From assembly GCA_046302715.1 (NCBI GenBank), contig JBKCHQ010000076.1, positions 1 to 62,978 on the forward strand: a DNA stretch of 62,978 nucleotides. Reading direction: 5' to 3'. Shown here piece after piece: positions 41,947 to 50,764 of the stretch. Both the position numbers and the translations under genes were made by a program. The first letter of the stretch is position 1; each line of letters opens with the position of its first letter. The notes beneath the pieces were generated by a model, which saw only the letters and a program-made list of their open reading frames with translations, had not been told where the DNA came from and did no database searches. This stretch comes from CAMCXT01 sp046302715 (GTDB lineage Bacteria > Bacteroidota > Bacteroidia > M30B66).

Positions 41947-42891
41947 ATGGCCCTAACGAAATTAGTATCGCATCGTTGGGCTTTCTTCAGAAGAAGGAAT
42001 TATCTGGCATTTTTTGTATGCTTGATAATTGCAGCTCTTCTATGGCTGTTGCTTGCGTTCAATAATTTATCGAGCACCCATTTAAGCGTTCCTATTCGGT
42101 ATATAAATTTACCGGAGCATAATATATTAAAGGAGAAACTGCCCCATAAAGCCGAAATTGAGATTAGCGGTACCGGTTACCATCTGATAAGGTATTTGAT
42201 GCGCCCGAGTTTAGGCGAAATCATAGTAGATGGGCGCAATACCGGCATAAAAAAAGACAGGGCATTTATTAGCACCTATCATGCTATCGAGTTTTTCAAT
42301 CGCCAGCATGGTGATATCAAAATGGTGAACATAGCACCCGATACCATCTTTTTTAAATTCCTGAATAAAGGACTTGTACGACTGCCTGTAAAAGTGGCTT
42401 CCTATCTAGATTTTGCGCCAGAATTCGACCTAAAAGACAGCCTAAAAATTACCCCCGATTCAATTTCGGTTTCGGGCCCATTCGAATTACTCAAAAATCT
42501 GGGCGCTGTAGAAACTACACCCTTAATTTTAAGTGGAATAAACACCTCGGGAAGTCATAAGGTACGCATTAAAAACCCGCAGGCTGAACTGTCGTACGAC
42601 CCATCAGAAATTACCATAAACCTAAATGTTGACCGCACTACCGAAGCACGCATAACAGTGCCCATTCAGTCGGAAGAACAAGCCTCACTAAAATTCGAAC
42701 CTCAAACCGTTACACTCGTATTTCAGGTAGCACTTAGCAATTATTCCAAGATAAAGGCAGCCGATTTTTGGGTATCTGCTGAAGCGGCTAACGATGGCGA
42801 ACCGTCTGGTAAAATGCGCCTCGTATTAAAACGCAGCCCATACTATGCAAAAAAAATAAGTCTGCTGCCCGAATTCGTAAACCTGCGCTAA
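41947..42891 (+). CDS. YbbR-like domain protein (CdaR-related)
   Basis: The 314-residue protein has one N-terminal membrane helix (about 20-38) and at least two extracytoplasmic YbbR-like domains (VPIRYINLPEHNIL at about 54, VKVASYLDFAPEFDLKDSL at about 153, with VSGPFELLKNL). YbbR proteins of Firmicutes (CdaR) regulate the c-di-AMP cyclase CdaA; here no cyclase is adjacent, so that role is only an analogy. It sits between yajC (9 nt) and coaE (2 nt). Confidence 0.88.
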   Translation: MALTKLVSHRWAFFRRRNYLAFFVCLIIAALLWLLLAFNNLSSTHLSVPIRYINLPEHNILKEKLPHKAEIEISGTGYHLIRYLMRPSLGEIIVDGRNTGIKKDRAFISTYHAIEFFNRQHGDIKMVNIAPDTIFFKFLNKGLVRLPVKVASYLDFAPEFDLKDSLKITPDSISVSGPFELLKNLGAVETTPLILSGINTSGSHKVRIKNPQAELSYDPSEITINLNVDRTTEARITVPIQSEEQASLKFEPQTVTLVFQVALSNYSKIKAADFWVSAEAANDGEPSGKMRLVLKRSPYYAKKISLLPEFVNLR

Positions 42892-42893
42892 TC

Positions 42894-43496
42894 ATGCTAC
42901 ATGTTGGAATTACAGGAGGTATAGGATCGGGAAAAACAACCGCGGCTCGAATTTTCAACATTTTGGGCATTCCGGTTTACGATGCCGATAAGCGAGCAAA
43001 AGCCTTGTATAACGAATCGGAAGTGGTAAAAAAAGCAGTGATGGCATTGTTGGGCAATAATGTGTACTCCGAAAATGGAACCGCAGATTATACGCTTATT
43101 GCAGAACGTGTTTTTTCTAATGATGAACTGCTAAAACAATTAAATGCCATAATTCATCCACACGTTGCATTAGACTATGAAAATTGGCGCCAAAATCAAA
43201 AAGCTGTACCCTACACGCTTAAAGAGGCCGCACTAATTATAGAAGCCCATACCGATAAGCAGCTTGACTATTTAATTGCTGTTGACGCCCCCGAGAGCTT
43301 GCGCATAGAACGGGTAATGAAACGTTCGGGCCTTACTAAGGATAAAGTGCTTCAACGGATAAACAATCAGCCATTGGTAGCAGCGGCACTGGAAAAGGCA
43401 GATGTCGTAATTAAAAACGACGATCGGATGGCCATCATTCCTCAAGTTCTTTCCATTCATAGTCAACTTATTGAACGTAGCCATTCGCACCAATGA
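42894..43496 (+). CDS. coaE: Dephospho-CoA kinase
   Basis: This enzyme phosphorylates dephospho-CoA in the final step of coenzyme A synthesis. In its 200 residues are the P-loop GITGGIGSGKTTAARIF, DADKRAKALY, and IIHPHVALDYENW, followed by the VDAPESLRIERVMKR lid region. It overlaps the next gene by 4 nt (ATGA), so translation is coupled to the NAD(P)HX repair enzyme. Confidence 0.96.
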   Translation: MLHVGITGGIGSGKTTAARIFNILGIPVYDADKRAKALYNESEVVKKAVMALLGNNVYSENGTADYTLIAERVFSNDELLKQLNAIIHPHVALDYENWRQNQKAVPYTLKEAALIIEAHTDKQLDYLIAVDAPESLRIERVMKRSGLTKDKVLQRINNQPLVAAALEKADVVIKNDDRMAIIPQVLSIHSQLIERSHSHQ

Positions 43497-44989
43497 AACT
43501 CCTCAACACCCAGCAAATACGTCAAGCAGATGCATATACAATAGAACAAGAAGGCATAAGTTCGTATGCCTTAATGGAACGCGCTGCCCAATGTTGCACA
43601 GATTGGATGCTGAACCATTTGGGCTATATGCGAAAATTTGTAGTGGTGTGTGGCCCGGGAAACAATGGCGGCGATGGACTTGCCATAGCACGACAACTGC
43701 AAAGTAGAGGACTTGAAGTAGACGTATTTTTACTTAAAGCAGAAAAATACAGTGCCGATAATCTCGCCAACCAAAGGGCGCTTGAAGCAAAAGAAATACC
43801 CCTGCATACCCTTAATGAAGATGCCGTACAAAACAGAACTGATGTCGATGTGGTTTGGATAGATGCGCTTTTGGGCAACGGAGGGCGAGCCATAACCGAC
43901 AAGCATCTTTGCGAAATTATTGATGCATTGAACTCCGCCAAAGGCATGCGAATAAGCATTGATTTACCCAGCGGATTGCAAGGCGATTCAATACCAGAGT
44001 CTAAAAGCAGTATTGTTAAAGCAAAGATTACACTGTGTTTCCATAAACCCCGATTGAGCTTTTTCTTTGAAGAAAGTGCGCCATTTCTGGGCCACTGGGA
44101 GGTGCTCGATATTGGATTGAGGGAGCCCGAAAGCATTAGCACAAATTGTTATTATACCACACACGACGATGCCAAATTGCTCATGCGTAAACGCCCGATT
44201 TTTTCGCACAAAGGCACATTTGGACATACTTTAATTGCAGGGGGAAGTTTGGGCATGGCGGGCGCAGCTATTCTGGCGTCGAAAGCCGCCTTGAGGAGTG
44301 GAGCGGGTAAAGTAACCGCATTCATTCCTAAATGTGCTGTTACACCTTTACAGAGTGCACTGCCCGAAGCCATGTGCCTGCCCGCTGACAATGAGATTCA
44401 TCTAAGCGGAATGCTAAACCCCGAACATTTTGATGCCATTGCCTTTGGGATGGGTATCGGTACGCATGAGGATACGGCCCGATTGTTCAAAGTGCTGATT
44501 CAAAACTCGCCCGTGCCCATGGTGTTGGATGCCGATGCACTTAACACATTGGCCGAGGAGAAAACCTGGCTGGCCTTTTTACCGGCACGCACGATACTTA
44601 CTCCCCACCCCGGCGAATTGGACCGACTTTGCGGCAAGGTCTCCAACAGCTTTGAACGCTGGCAGAACGCACAAAATCTGGCCCTAAAAACCGGATGTAT
44701 TGTAGTGCTAAAAGGAGCCTATACGCGCATATGCCTACCCAACGGACAAACGTTTTTTAATAGCTCGGGAAATGCAGGAATGGCGACAGCCGGCGCGGGC
44801 GATGTATTGAGTGGAATTATTGCTGCATTGCTCGCTTCGGGTTATTCTGAATTGCAAGCTGCCGTTTTCGGCGTGTTTGCTCATGGTATGGCCGGCGATT
44901 ATGCAGCATCACAAAAAGGACAAACCGCATTAATAGCCGGCGATATTATTGAAGCGCTGCCGCAGGTTTGGAAGGAGTTGGAACGGTAA
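43493..44989 (+). CDS. nnr: Bifunctional NAD(P)H-hydrate epimerase / ADP-dependent NAD(P)HX dehydratase
   Basis: This metabolite repair enzyme has two domains in 498 residues. The N-terminal epimerase (NnrE, about 1-215; VVVCGPGNNGGDGLAIAR, WIDALLGNGG, SIDLPSGLQGD) interconverts R and S hydrates. The C-terminal dehydratase (NnrD, about 225-498; HTLIAGGSLGMAGAAILA, FGMGIGTHED, LTPHPGELDRL, GNAGMATAGAGDVLSGI) restores NAD(P)H using ADP. The GxGD motif carries the catalytic Asp. It is the last gene of the coaE cluster. Confidence 0.96.
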   Translation: MKLLNTQQIRQADAYTIEQEGISSYALMERAAQCCTDWMLNHLGYMRKFVVVCGPGNNGGDGLAIARQLQSRGLEVDVFLLKAEKYSADNLANQRALEAKEIPLHTLNEDAVQNRTDVDVVWIDALLGNGGRAITDKHLCEIIDALNSAKGMRISIDLPSGLQGDSIPESKSSIVKAKITLCFHKPRLSFFFEESAPFLGHWEVLDIGLREPESISTNCYYTTHDDAKLLMRKRPIFSHKGTFGHTLIAGGSLGMAGAAILASKAALRSGAGKVTAFIPKCAVTPLQSALPEAMCLPADNEIHLSGMLNPEHFDAIAFGMGIGTHEDTARLFKVLIQNSPVPMVLDADALNTLAEEKTWLAFLPARTILTPHPGELDRLCGKVSNSFERWQNAQNLALKTGCIVVLKGAYTRICLPNGQTFFNSSGNAGMATAGAGDVLSGIIAALLASGYSELQAAVFGVFAHGMAGDYAASQKGQTALIAGDIIEALPQVWKELER

Positions 44990-45015
44990 AGATTTATAAA
45001 AAAATCTATTTACCC

Positions 45016-45903
45016 TCAATCCACCCTCCCCCGAAACGACTTAAGAAACTTAATAAACTCTTTTGAGCCGGTTACCTTTATTTCATTATCCCATCCGTTA
45101 ACAAAACGCCCCGGAGCCTCGAAGCTGTGCACTTCGGTCATAAACTTATACGTTCCGGTTTTTTCGAGTGGTGTAATGCCGCCTACTGACAAGGGATATT
45201 CCTCTCGCAACAGCAAATAGGCACGCATGCTCATTTCCCACATTACCTCTCCTTTAAAATTATGATGCTGATAGCCAAAAATATCAGGCTTGTTGAATTG
45301 GTGTTCGGAGGCAAACATAAAGGGTGTGTCGAGCACCTCAACCGCCCCCATACGCTCCACGTTGAAATACTTATTCATTTTGGAAATTGGCTCAAATGCT
45401 GCGAGCGATCGGTAATTATCGGTAAAACAAACGGGCTCTACCAAACGGTCGGTTATTAACTGGCTGTTGGCCGAAGCGTACGATTTAAGCATCACCTGCT
45501 TGCCTTCGGCTATTGCCTGCGAAAGCTGCTCTACCATGCGTGCCAAATGCACCCGATAAAGCGCATCGGCCGAGTGTTCGATATCGGTACCTGATTTAAC
45601 CTTCTCCAGAACGGATGCTGCAAGCACATTTCTTGAGCCTGCAGCTGCCAATATTGATTCTAAAAATTCGCGCTCCTGATCGGTAAAATCTAAAGGAATA
45701 GGCAATCTGTTTTCGATTCTATACCTTCCAAGATCATCACGCTCGATACGAAAACCCAAGTCTTTCAATAAATCCAAATAACGATATACCGTGCGTTCCG
45801 AGGTATTTAAAAAGCGAACTATACTCTGAATAGGCTTTGGCGAGCGACCCTGTAAAAACTGGATGAGCTGAAATACCCGATAAATACGGTTTTGATTAAA
45901 CAT
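45016..45903 (-). CDS. HTH/WYL-domain transcriptional regulator
   Basis: The 295-residue protein has an N-terminal HTH_11/DeoR-like helix-turn-helix (about 7-60; SIVRFLNTSERTVYRYLDLL) and a WYL domain (about 125-220; VMLKSYASANSQLITDRLVE, FNVERMGAVEVLD). WYL domains bind ligands, perhaps nucleic acid, in regulators of DNA damage and phage defence. The start at 45903 (MFNQNRIYRVFQLI) is preferred over the longer frame from 46014, whose extra residues do not look conserved. The target is not evident from neighbours. Confidence 0.9.
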   Translation of the reverse strand: MFNQNRIYRVFQLIQFLQGRSPKPIQSIVRFLNTSERTVYRYLDLLKDLGFRIERDDLGRYRIENRLPIPLDFTDQEREFLESILAAAGSRNVLAASVLEKVKSGTDIEHSADALYRVHLARMVEQLSQAIAEGKQVMLKSYASANSQLITDRLVEPVCFTDNYRSLAAFEPISKMNKYFNVERMGAVEVLDTPFMFASEHQFNKPDIFGYQHHNFKGEVMWEMSMRAYLLLREEYPLSVGGITPLEKTGTYKFMTEVHSFEAPGRFVNGWDNEIKVTGSKEFIKFLKSFRGRVD

Positions 45904-46125
45904 ATTCGATGTGTTAGGCAATGTCCCTAAAAGTAAAAAAGCACTATTATGTCTATAATTTAACGGAGAATAGCACACAAAAATGATAAAAATATCGTTT
46001 GAAGTTGCATGCACTGACCTTATATGTCAAAAACTAATACGTGCTTTGTAAATCAAATTTCGGCTTGACCGTATTTGTTTGCTTTATTTATTTAGGAATA
46101 CCCATTAACCATCCTTATTAACCCT

Positions 46126-46152
46126 AAAAGTCCGGTTTACGCCGGATTTTTT
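46126..46152 (-). terminator. Bidirectional hairpin terminator after the DUF1801 gene
   Basis: TCCGG (46131-46135) and CCGGA (46142-46146) form a stem flanked by AAAAG on one side and six T on the other. On the minus strand it would end the DUF1801 transcript just past its stop. Confidence 0.6.
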
Positions 46153-46516
46153 ATTTGGCGTCCGCGTTAATAATGCTTTCACGAAACTGAACCATATTGC
46201 GAATGAGCTCTAGCGGGAGTTCTTGGCTGTGCGGAAACTGCACCGAACCTTTACCTCTTTTATAATCTGTGAGTTTTTCGGCAAATGCTGCATGTGTATG
46301 GGGCAAGGCATACATACCCACGTGTTTTTTATAGGCTCCAAAATAGACAAGCGGCTTTCGGTGGAGTTTGTAGCCTATCATGGCGTATGAAAATTCTTCC
46401 ACCACATCGGGGGCCAATTCGATTATCAGATTTCGCAAAAGAAGGAGTCTTGCAGCTATATCCTCCGAAAAACTGTTAATGTAGTGAGTAACCTCTGCGT
46501 TTAGTTGCATTGGCAA
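46151..46516 (-). CDS. DUF1801 domain protein (YdhG/YdeI-like)
   Basis: The 121-residue soluble protein matches DUF1801, with VEEFSYAMIGYKLHRKPLVYFGAYKKHVGMY and GKGSVQFPHSQELPLELI spread over residues 39-105. The fold is a small alpha/beta one of unknown function, found in many bacteria. ATG at 46516. A terminator lies at its 3' end. Confidence 0.88.
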   Translation of the reverse strand: MPMQLNAEVTHYINSFSEDIAARLLLLRNLIIELAPDVVEEFSYAMIGYKLHRKPLVYFGAYKKHVGMYALPHTHAAFAEKLTDYKRGKGSVQFPHSQELPLELIRNMVQFRESIINADAK

Positions 46517-46556
46517 GGCACTTTAATCTTTAGGCATGATGTAAAATTAAATTAGC

Positions 46557-47069
46557 CTAAAGATTAATTTCATTAATCAACAGGCGCTTAACCTTTACCA
46601 CTCCGGCGGCCTCAACCACCAAAAGAAACATGCCGTTACCAAAGCCACGTACCTCCGGAAATAGCGTTACATCCTGAAATTGCCGAGACACCTGATAATA
46701 CTTTTGTCTGAAAAACATATCGAAAATCCAGACATTAATATCCGTAACACCCTTACAGATTACCCGAACCTGCAGCGGACCATTCACCGGATCACGACCC
46801 CAGGGATTGGGGGTAAAGTCAAAATCCATAAACTCGCAAGGGCCTTGCGAATAGGCTCCGTTGATTATTCCGGCGGCTACAGCATTACACTCATTGCGAT
46901 AGGTTACATTATCGCAGCCGCAAACAGGATCATACATGGTGCCGTAACAGGTATTGTTGGTAATGGCAAGAGAATCGATGCATGTGGGTTGTGTAAACTG
47001 CGAGAAAGCCGTACCGCAGGGCACAAAAGTTATCGCAATAATGAAAATCGATGTAAATAACCTCATCAT
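46557..47069 (-). CDS. Secreted Kazal-type protease inhibitor domain protein, probable T9SS cargo
   Basis: The 170-residue protein has a signal peptide (about 1-23, ending AFSQ) and one Kazal domain (about 30-78). The Kazal pattern is clear: Cys in CIDSLAI, NNTC, then DPVCGCDNVTYRNECNAVAAG and finally GPC, with the hallmark PVCG-D-x-x-TY-x-N-x-C. Kazal domains inhibit serine proteases by a canonical loop. The last 80 residues resemble a T9SS type A tail (FTPNPWG, GMFLLVVEAAG, KVKRLLI) though less typical. Its start overlaps the selD stop by 4 nt, so it may be co-translated with selenium genes for no obvious reason. Confidence 0.82.
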   Translation of the reverse strand: MMRLFTSIFIIAITFVPCGTAFSQFTQPTCIDSLAITNNTCYGTMYDPVCGCDNVTYRNECNAVAAGIINGAYSQGPCEFMDFDFTPNPWGRDPVNGPLQVRVICKGVTDINVWIFDMFFRQKYYQVSRQFQDVTLFPEVRGFGNGMFLLVVEAAGVVKVKRLLINEINL

Positions 47070-48109
47070 GATGAAACAAAAATACGTTTATCCTGCTGTT
47101 TCACCAAACGTCCAATGCAAGAAACCTTACTGCCATCTGCAACAAGCAATTTCTCAACTTCTGTTCGCGCTTCAGCGGCAACTGAAATTAGTAATCCTCC
47201 ACTGGTTTGCGGATCACACAAAATCAACAGATTACGGCCGTCCAATTCAGTGCAATGCGTACTTATTGCATTAAAATTACGCATGGTCATATCGGGATAG
47301 ATGAACGAGCTCAAACAGGTTTCAACACCCTGCATCAAGGGAATTTTATCGGCCCATAGCTCGGCACTGCAATTTGAGGATTCAAGCATTTCGAGCAGAT
47401 GCCCGGCTAAACCAAATCCGGTGACATCGGTAAGAGCGTTTACACCTTCAACCATACTCAACGAGGTGCCTACACGGTTGAGTTTTTTCATCCATGCAAC
47501 CAGTTGCGGATAATGTTCTGCCTCGACTATCAATCTGCGCTTAAGCGCCGTAGTAAGTATGCCGGTCCCCAGCGGTTTGGTGAGGTAGAGATAATCGCCC
47601 TCTGTCACAGTGTTGTTGCGTTTAACCCGATTTTTCATCACCCGACCATTCACCGAAAGTCCAAAAAACGGCTCGGCCGAGTCGATACTGTGGCCACCTG
47701 CGAGTACCACACCTGCCTCGCGGCAAACATCTGCAGCTCCTTCGAGCACTCGGGCGGCCAATGCTGCAGGCAATTTTTCGACCGGCCACCCCAATACCGA
47801 GAGCGCCATAAACGGACTGCCGCCCATGGCATACACATCGCTCAGAGCGTTGGCGGCGGAGATAGCACCAAAATCGTAAGCATCGTCGACCACAGGCATA
47901 AAAAAGTCGGTTGTAGAAATGAGACAGTCGCCCCCTCCTAAGTCCCAAACGGCGGCATCTTCATGATGACTATTGCCGCTAATTAGATTGCCCGTGGGCG
48001 CCACCTTGACCTTCGCGATTATCTCCTGCAATACTGCAGGTGCTATTTTACAGCCACAGCCGCCACCGCGGGCATAAGAACTGAGGAGGATATTTTCATT
48101 TTGTTCCAT
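47066..48109 (-). CDS. selD: Selenide, water dikinase (selenophosphate synthase)
   Basis: This enzyme makes selenophosphate from selenide and ATP. In its 347 residues the N-terminal catalytic motif is GGGCGCKI, with Cys18 and Lys21 at the E. coli Cys17/Lys20 positions; the first is Cys, not selenocysteine. ATP-binding segments follow (LISTTDFFMPVVDDAYDFG, LAGGHSIDSAEPFFG, LTDVTGFGLAGHLLEM). Its start overlaps the end of selU by 14 nt. No selA or selB is in the window. Confidence 0.96.
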   Translation of the reverse strand: MEQNENILLSSYARGGGCGCKIAPAVLQEIIAKVKVAPTGNLISGNSHHEDAAVWDLGGGDCLISTTDFFMPVVDDAYDFGAISAANALSDVYAMGGSPFMALSVLGWPVEKLPAALAARVLEGAADVCREAGVVLAGGHSIDSAEPFFGLSVNGRVMKNRVKRNNTVTEGDYLYLTKPLGTGILTTALKRRLIVEAEHYPQLVAWMKKLNRVGTSLSMVEGVNALTDVTGFGLAGHLLEMLESSNCSAELWADKIPLMQGVETCLSSFIYPDMTMRNFNAISTHCTELDGRNLLILCDPQTSGGLLISVAAEARTEVEKLLVADGSKVSCIGRLVKQQDKRIFVSS

Positions 48110-49091
48110 ATAAAATTTTAAGTCTGCACGCCATATTTGCTACTTCGGCTGCAGACATACCTTTGGTTTCTATCGTTTCTGCCACGGTGCGATTGCGCTT
48201 TTCACGGCTAAAATGATAGGCTTTATCATAGTATTTAAGCGATATTTCAGCCACGAGGGCTAAATTGCCCTCATCTAATGCGGCTTGGGCATCACGCAAT
48301 GACAGTCCGCCTAAACGCTTACCAATTTTCTGAAGCGATTCGTGCAAGGCATCTGTTCCATATACACCATATTCCTCGACCAATCGTCGCACACGATCTT
48401 CCAGCGTTGAATCGAGCAATACCAGAGGTGCCCGGTTTAAATTATCCCAAATTCCGGCATGCAGCACTACTTTCCCAATTTTACGGCTTTCGTCTTCGAC
48501 CCAGATTCTCCGGCTATAATCGTACGATTTTAAAACACGATGGACTTCATTTTCAAACTGTTCGATATTGGGCTGTTCGTACATACCCAGCGCACCGAAC
48601 GCTGATCCTCTGTGGCATGCCAGCTGCTCCAGGTCGAGCACCTGTTCGCCCAGGTTTCGGAGTTCGCATAGTATTTCTGTTTTTCCACTGCCGGTTGGTG
48701 CACTCAAAACAACAAAAGGAATATCTTCACAAAACGCCTGCTGCACTTTCTGACGATATGCTTTATAACCACCATTCAACACATCTACTGAAAAACCAGC
48801 AGTTCGGAGCAGCCATGCCATAGAACCGCTGCGCATACCACCCCGCCAGCAATACATCGCCACCCTTCGATCAGGAGCTATTTCATGAGCCTGTTCGACA
48901 AAGCCAACCAGCTTTGGACCTACCATGCGCAGCCCCTCGAGGACGGCATTTTCTTTTCCCTTGTGCTTGTACAAAGTACCTATTCGAACACGTTCTTCAT
49001 CAGAAAACAGTGGAAATGATAAGGCTCCAGGCACATGCCCCTGCTTATACTCTAAAGGTGAGCGAACATCGAGCAATGGGACTACTGACAT
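48096..49091 (-). CDS. selU: tRNA 2-selenouridine synthase
   Basis: SelU (MnmH) uses selenophosphate to turn 2-thiouridine into 2-selenouridine at the wobble position of certain tRNAs. In its 331 residues the N-terminal rhodanese domain has the catalytic Cys in YCWRGGMRSGSMAWL (about 79-93), and a P-loop domain has APTGSGKTEILCEL (about 128-141). It is upstream of and overlapping selD, so enzyme and selenium donor are made together. Confidence 0.95.
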   Translation of the reverse strand: MSVVPLLDVRSPLEYKQGHVPGALSFPLFSDEERVRIGTLYKHKGKENAVLEGLRMVGPKLVGFVEQAHEIAPDRRVAMYCWRGGMRSGSMAWLLRTAGFSVDVLNGGYKAYRQKVQQAFCEDIPFVVLSAPTGSGKTEILCELRNLGEQVLDLEQLACHRGSAFGALGMYEQPNIEQFENEVHRVLKSYDYSRRIWVEDESRKIGKVVLHAGIWDNLNRAPLVLLDSTLEDRVRRLVEEYGVYGTDALHESLQKIGKRLGGLSLRDAQAALDEGNLALVAEISLKYYDKAYHFSREKRNRTVAETIETKGMSAAEVANMACRLKILYGTK

Positions 49092-49157
49092 GTGAGCGGG
49101 TAAAAGTTTTATTTGCGAAAGGTATAAAACCTAATTTTAATCAGACCTTAGCAAGGC

Positions 49158-50270
49158 ATGAAAGCATCACTTTACAGTATTATTTTAACTGGAATCATCA
49201 CCGGCAATACATTATTTGCACAGGTGCTAAATACAGGCATGGTAGATCAGATGAACAGCTCAGCAACCGGAAAATTAACGTTTTCTGGGTTTGTGGATGT
49301 GTATCATCGCTACGATTTCTCAAAACCTAAAGATGGAAATATTCCTTACTTCGTGTCCTCAGCTCGGCATAACGAGATTAATATTAATCTAGCCTATCTG
49401 GGCATTCACTACAAAAATGATCGTGTTAGAGCACGCTTTTACCCGGGATTTGGCACCTACATGAATTCGAACTATTCAGGTGAATCGGGCAGTTTAAAAT
49501 ACCTTCTCGAAGCCAATGCGGGAATATGCCTTAGCAAAAAAAATGGATTATGGTTAGATGCCGGTGTTTTAGGTTCGCCTTATACTAACGAATCAGCCAT
49601 TTCTAAAGATCATTTCATGTACACCCGTTCGCTGGCTCCGGAGTATGTACCTTATTACCTGAGCGGAGTTAAGCTAAGCGTTCCAATGGGTAAAAAAATT
49701 AATCTGTACGGGTATTTATTGAATGGATGGCAAAACATTACTGAAACCAATAACAGCCCGGCATTGGGCACACAAATCGAATACCGCCCCAATAGAAAGT
49801 GGCTCATAAACTTCAACACCTACATTGGCGAGGAATCGTCGGATGCCCAGCCCAGCTTTTCGAACCGATATTTTGCCGATGCCTACTGTATATATAATCC
49901 CGACGGCAAATTCAGTATGACTGCATGCGGTTATGTTGGGCGGCAAACGTATATAGCTGGTAAAGCAACAGCAGCGAATTGGTGGCAAGCCAATTGGATA
50001 GGACGTTTGCGGTTGGGCACATCAAACTTTATAGCCCTTAGAGCCGAATACTTTAATGATACAGCTGGTATTGTAGTGCGCAGCATAACGAAAAACACAT
50101 CGTTTCAAACCGGATCATTGGGTATTGGTTATTCGTATCAAGTAAATCAAAACGGCATGTTTAGGGTGGAGTACCGTCATTTTTATGGCTTTAATGAAAC
50201 GTTTATTATAAACGAGGAAAATACGCATCAATCCTACGGTATAACGGCTAATCTGAGTGTGTGGTTTTGA
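49158..50270 (+). CDS. Outer-membrane beta-barrel porin (BBP2/OmpL-like)
   Basis: The 370-residue protein has a signal peptide (about 1-22, ending LFAQ) and alternating amphipathic strands throughout. It starts LTFSGFVDVYHRYDFSKP and ends in the outer-membrane signature with aromatic last residue (ANLSVWF). It matches the putative porin family BBP2. Substrate is unknown. A -7-like TAATTTTA at 49132-49139 precedes it. The gene is divergent from selU. Confidence 0.88.
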   Translation: MKASLYSIILTGIITGNTLFAQVLNTGMVDQMNSSATGKLTFSGFVDVYHRYDFSKPKDGNIPYFVSSARHNEININLAYLGIHYKNDRVRARFYPGFGTYMNSNYSGESGSLKYLLEANAGICLSKKNGLWLDAGVLGSPYTNESAISKDHFMYTRSLAPEYVPYYLSGVKLSVPMGKKINLYGYLLNGWQNITETNNSPALGTQIEYRPNRKWLINFNTYIGEESSDAQPSFSNRYFADAYCIYNPDGKFSMTACGYVGRQTYIAGKATAANWWQANWIGRLRLGTSNFIALRAEYFNDTAGIVVRSITKNTSFQTGSLGIGYSYQVNQNGMFRVEYRHFYGFNETFIINEENTHQSYGITANLSVWF

Positions 50271-50764
50271 TTATTAAGCCCATTCAAGTGGGCTAGAAAT
50301 TAGTGTCCTTTTTTTAACCAGCACATATTTATCAACAAGTCCTTTGAAAAGTTATGTTGGGATGTAGCTATCCAATTTTGTAGGAAGCCTATCCCCCCTA
50401 ACCAAGGCGAAGCTAGCTCCTAAATTTCAAATTGCCGTTAACAAACGTTTATAAACGTTTAAAACGAATAGACGAAATTTTCAGGTTAACTGGTTGATAT
50501 ACGAGCAGACGACATACAACAGAAATATGCCTTTATGACGTAAGCTATAGGATAATATTTTAGCAAAACTCCTGCTTGGCAAGTAAACAAACAAGTGAAC
50601 CAAGCTCACTTCTTCGTCCAAAACACCATTTGCAAAAAATAGAATTCGATATCATAGAATCGAATAATTGCGTTTCAACGAAATCGCTATTAGCAACATG
50701 TGTAATAAGGTGCATGAGCCGTAGCAACATTTCTTTGTTTTATACTTTACCCTACCTTTACTGC
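50271..50764. other. Intergenic stretch with hairpin and repeat copy B
   Basis: This 494-bp stretch has no credible gene. A hairpin (AGCCCA/TGGGCT, 50277-50294), followed after about 20 nt by seven T, may end the porin transcript. Repeat copy B lies at 50377-50471. An open frame upstream of 50765 is not conserved-looking; the real start of the next gene is at its signal peptide. A TACCTTTA-like box lies just before 50765. Confidence 0.5.
50377..50471 (-). repeat. Dispersed ~95-bp element, copy B
   Basis: The reverse complement of this 95-bp stretch aligns with 31372-31467 at about 84% identity. It contains the perfect 18-bp palindrome AAACGTTTATAAACGTTT (50444-50461), AGCTAGCT near 50412, and a TAGG...CCTA dyad. 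It lies 106 bp after the porin stop, in the opposite orientation to copy A relative to the preceding gene. Confidence 0.8.

Noticed and set aside
43624..44391. Long minus-strand frames opposite the NAD(P)HX repair gene
   Set aside because: They are shadows of a well-supported gene with clear domain motifs on the plus strand.
45904..46014. N-terminal extension of the WYL regulator
   Set aside because: The helix-turn-helix begins right after the ATG at 45903; the upstream residues look like translated leader.
47066..48109. Selenocysteine in SelD
   Set aside because: The catalytic position is encoded by a Cys codon and no in-frame TGA is present.
50576..50764. 63-residue N-terminal extension of the PagL-like protein
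   Set aside because: The extension has no conserved or signal-like character, and a normal signal peptide begins at 50765.
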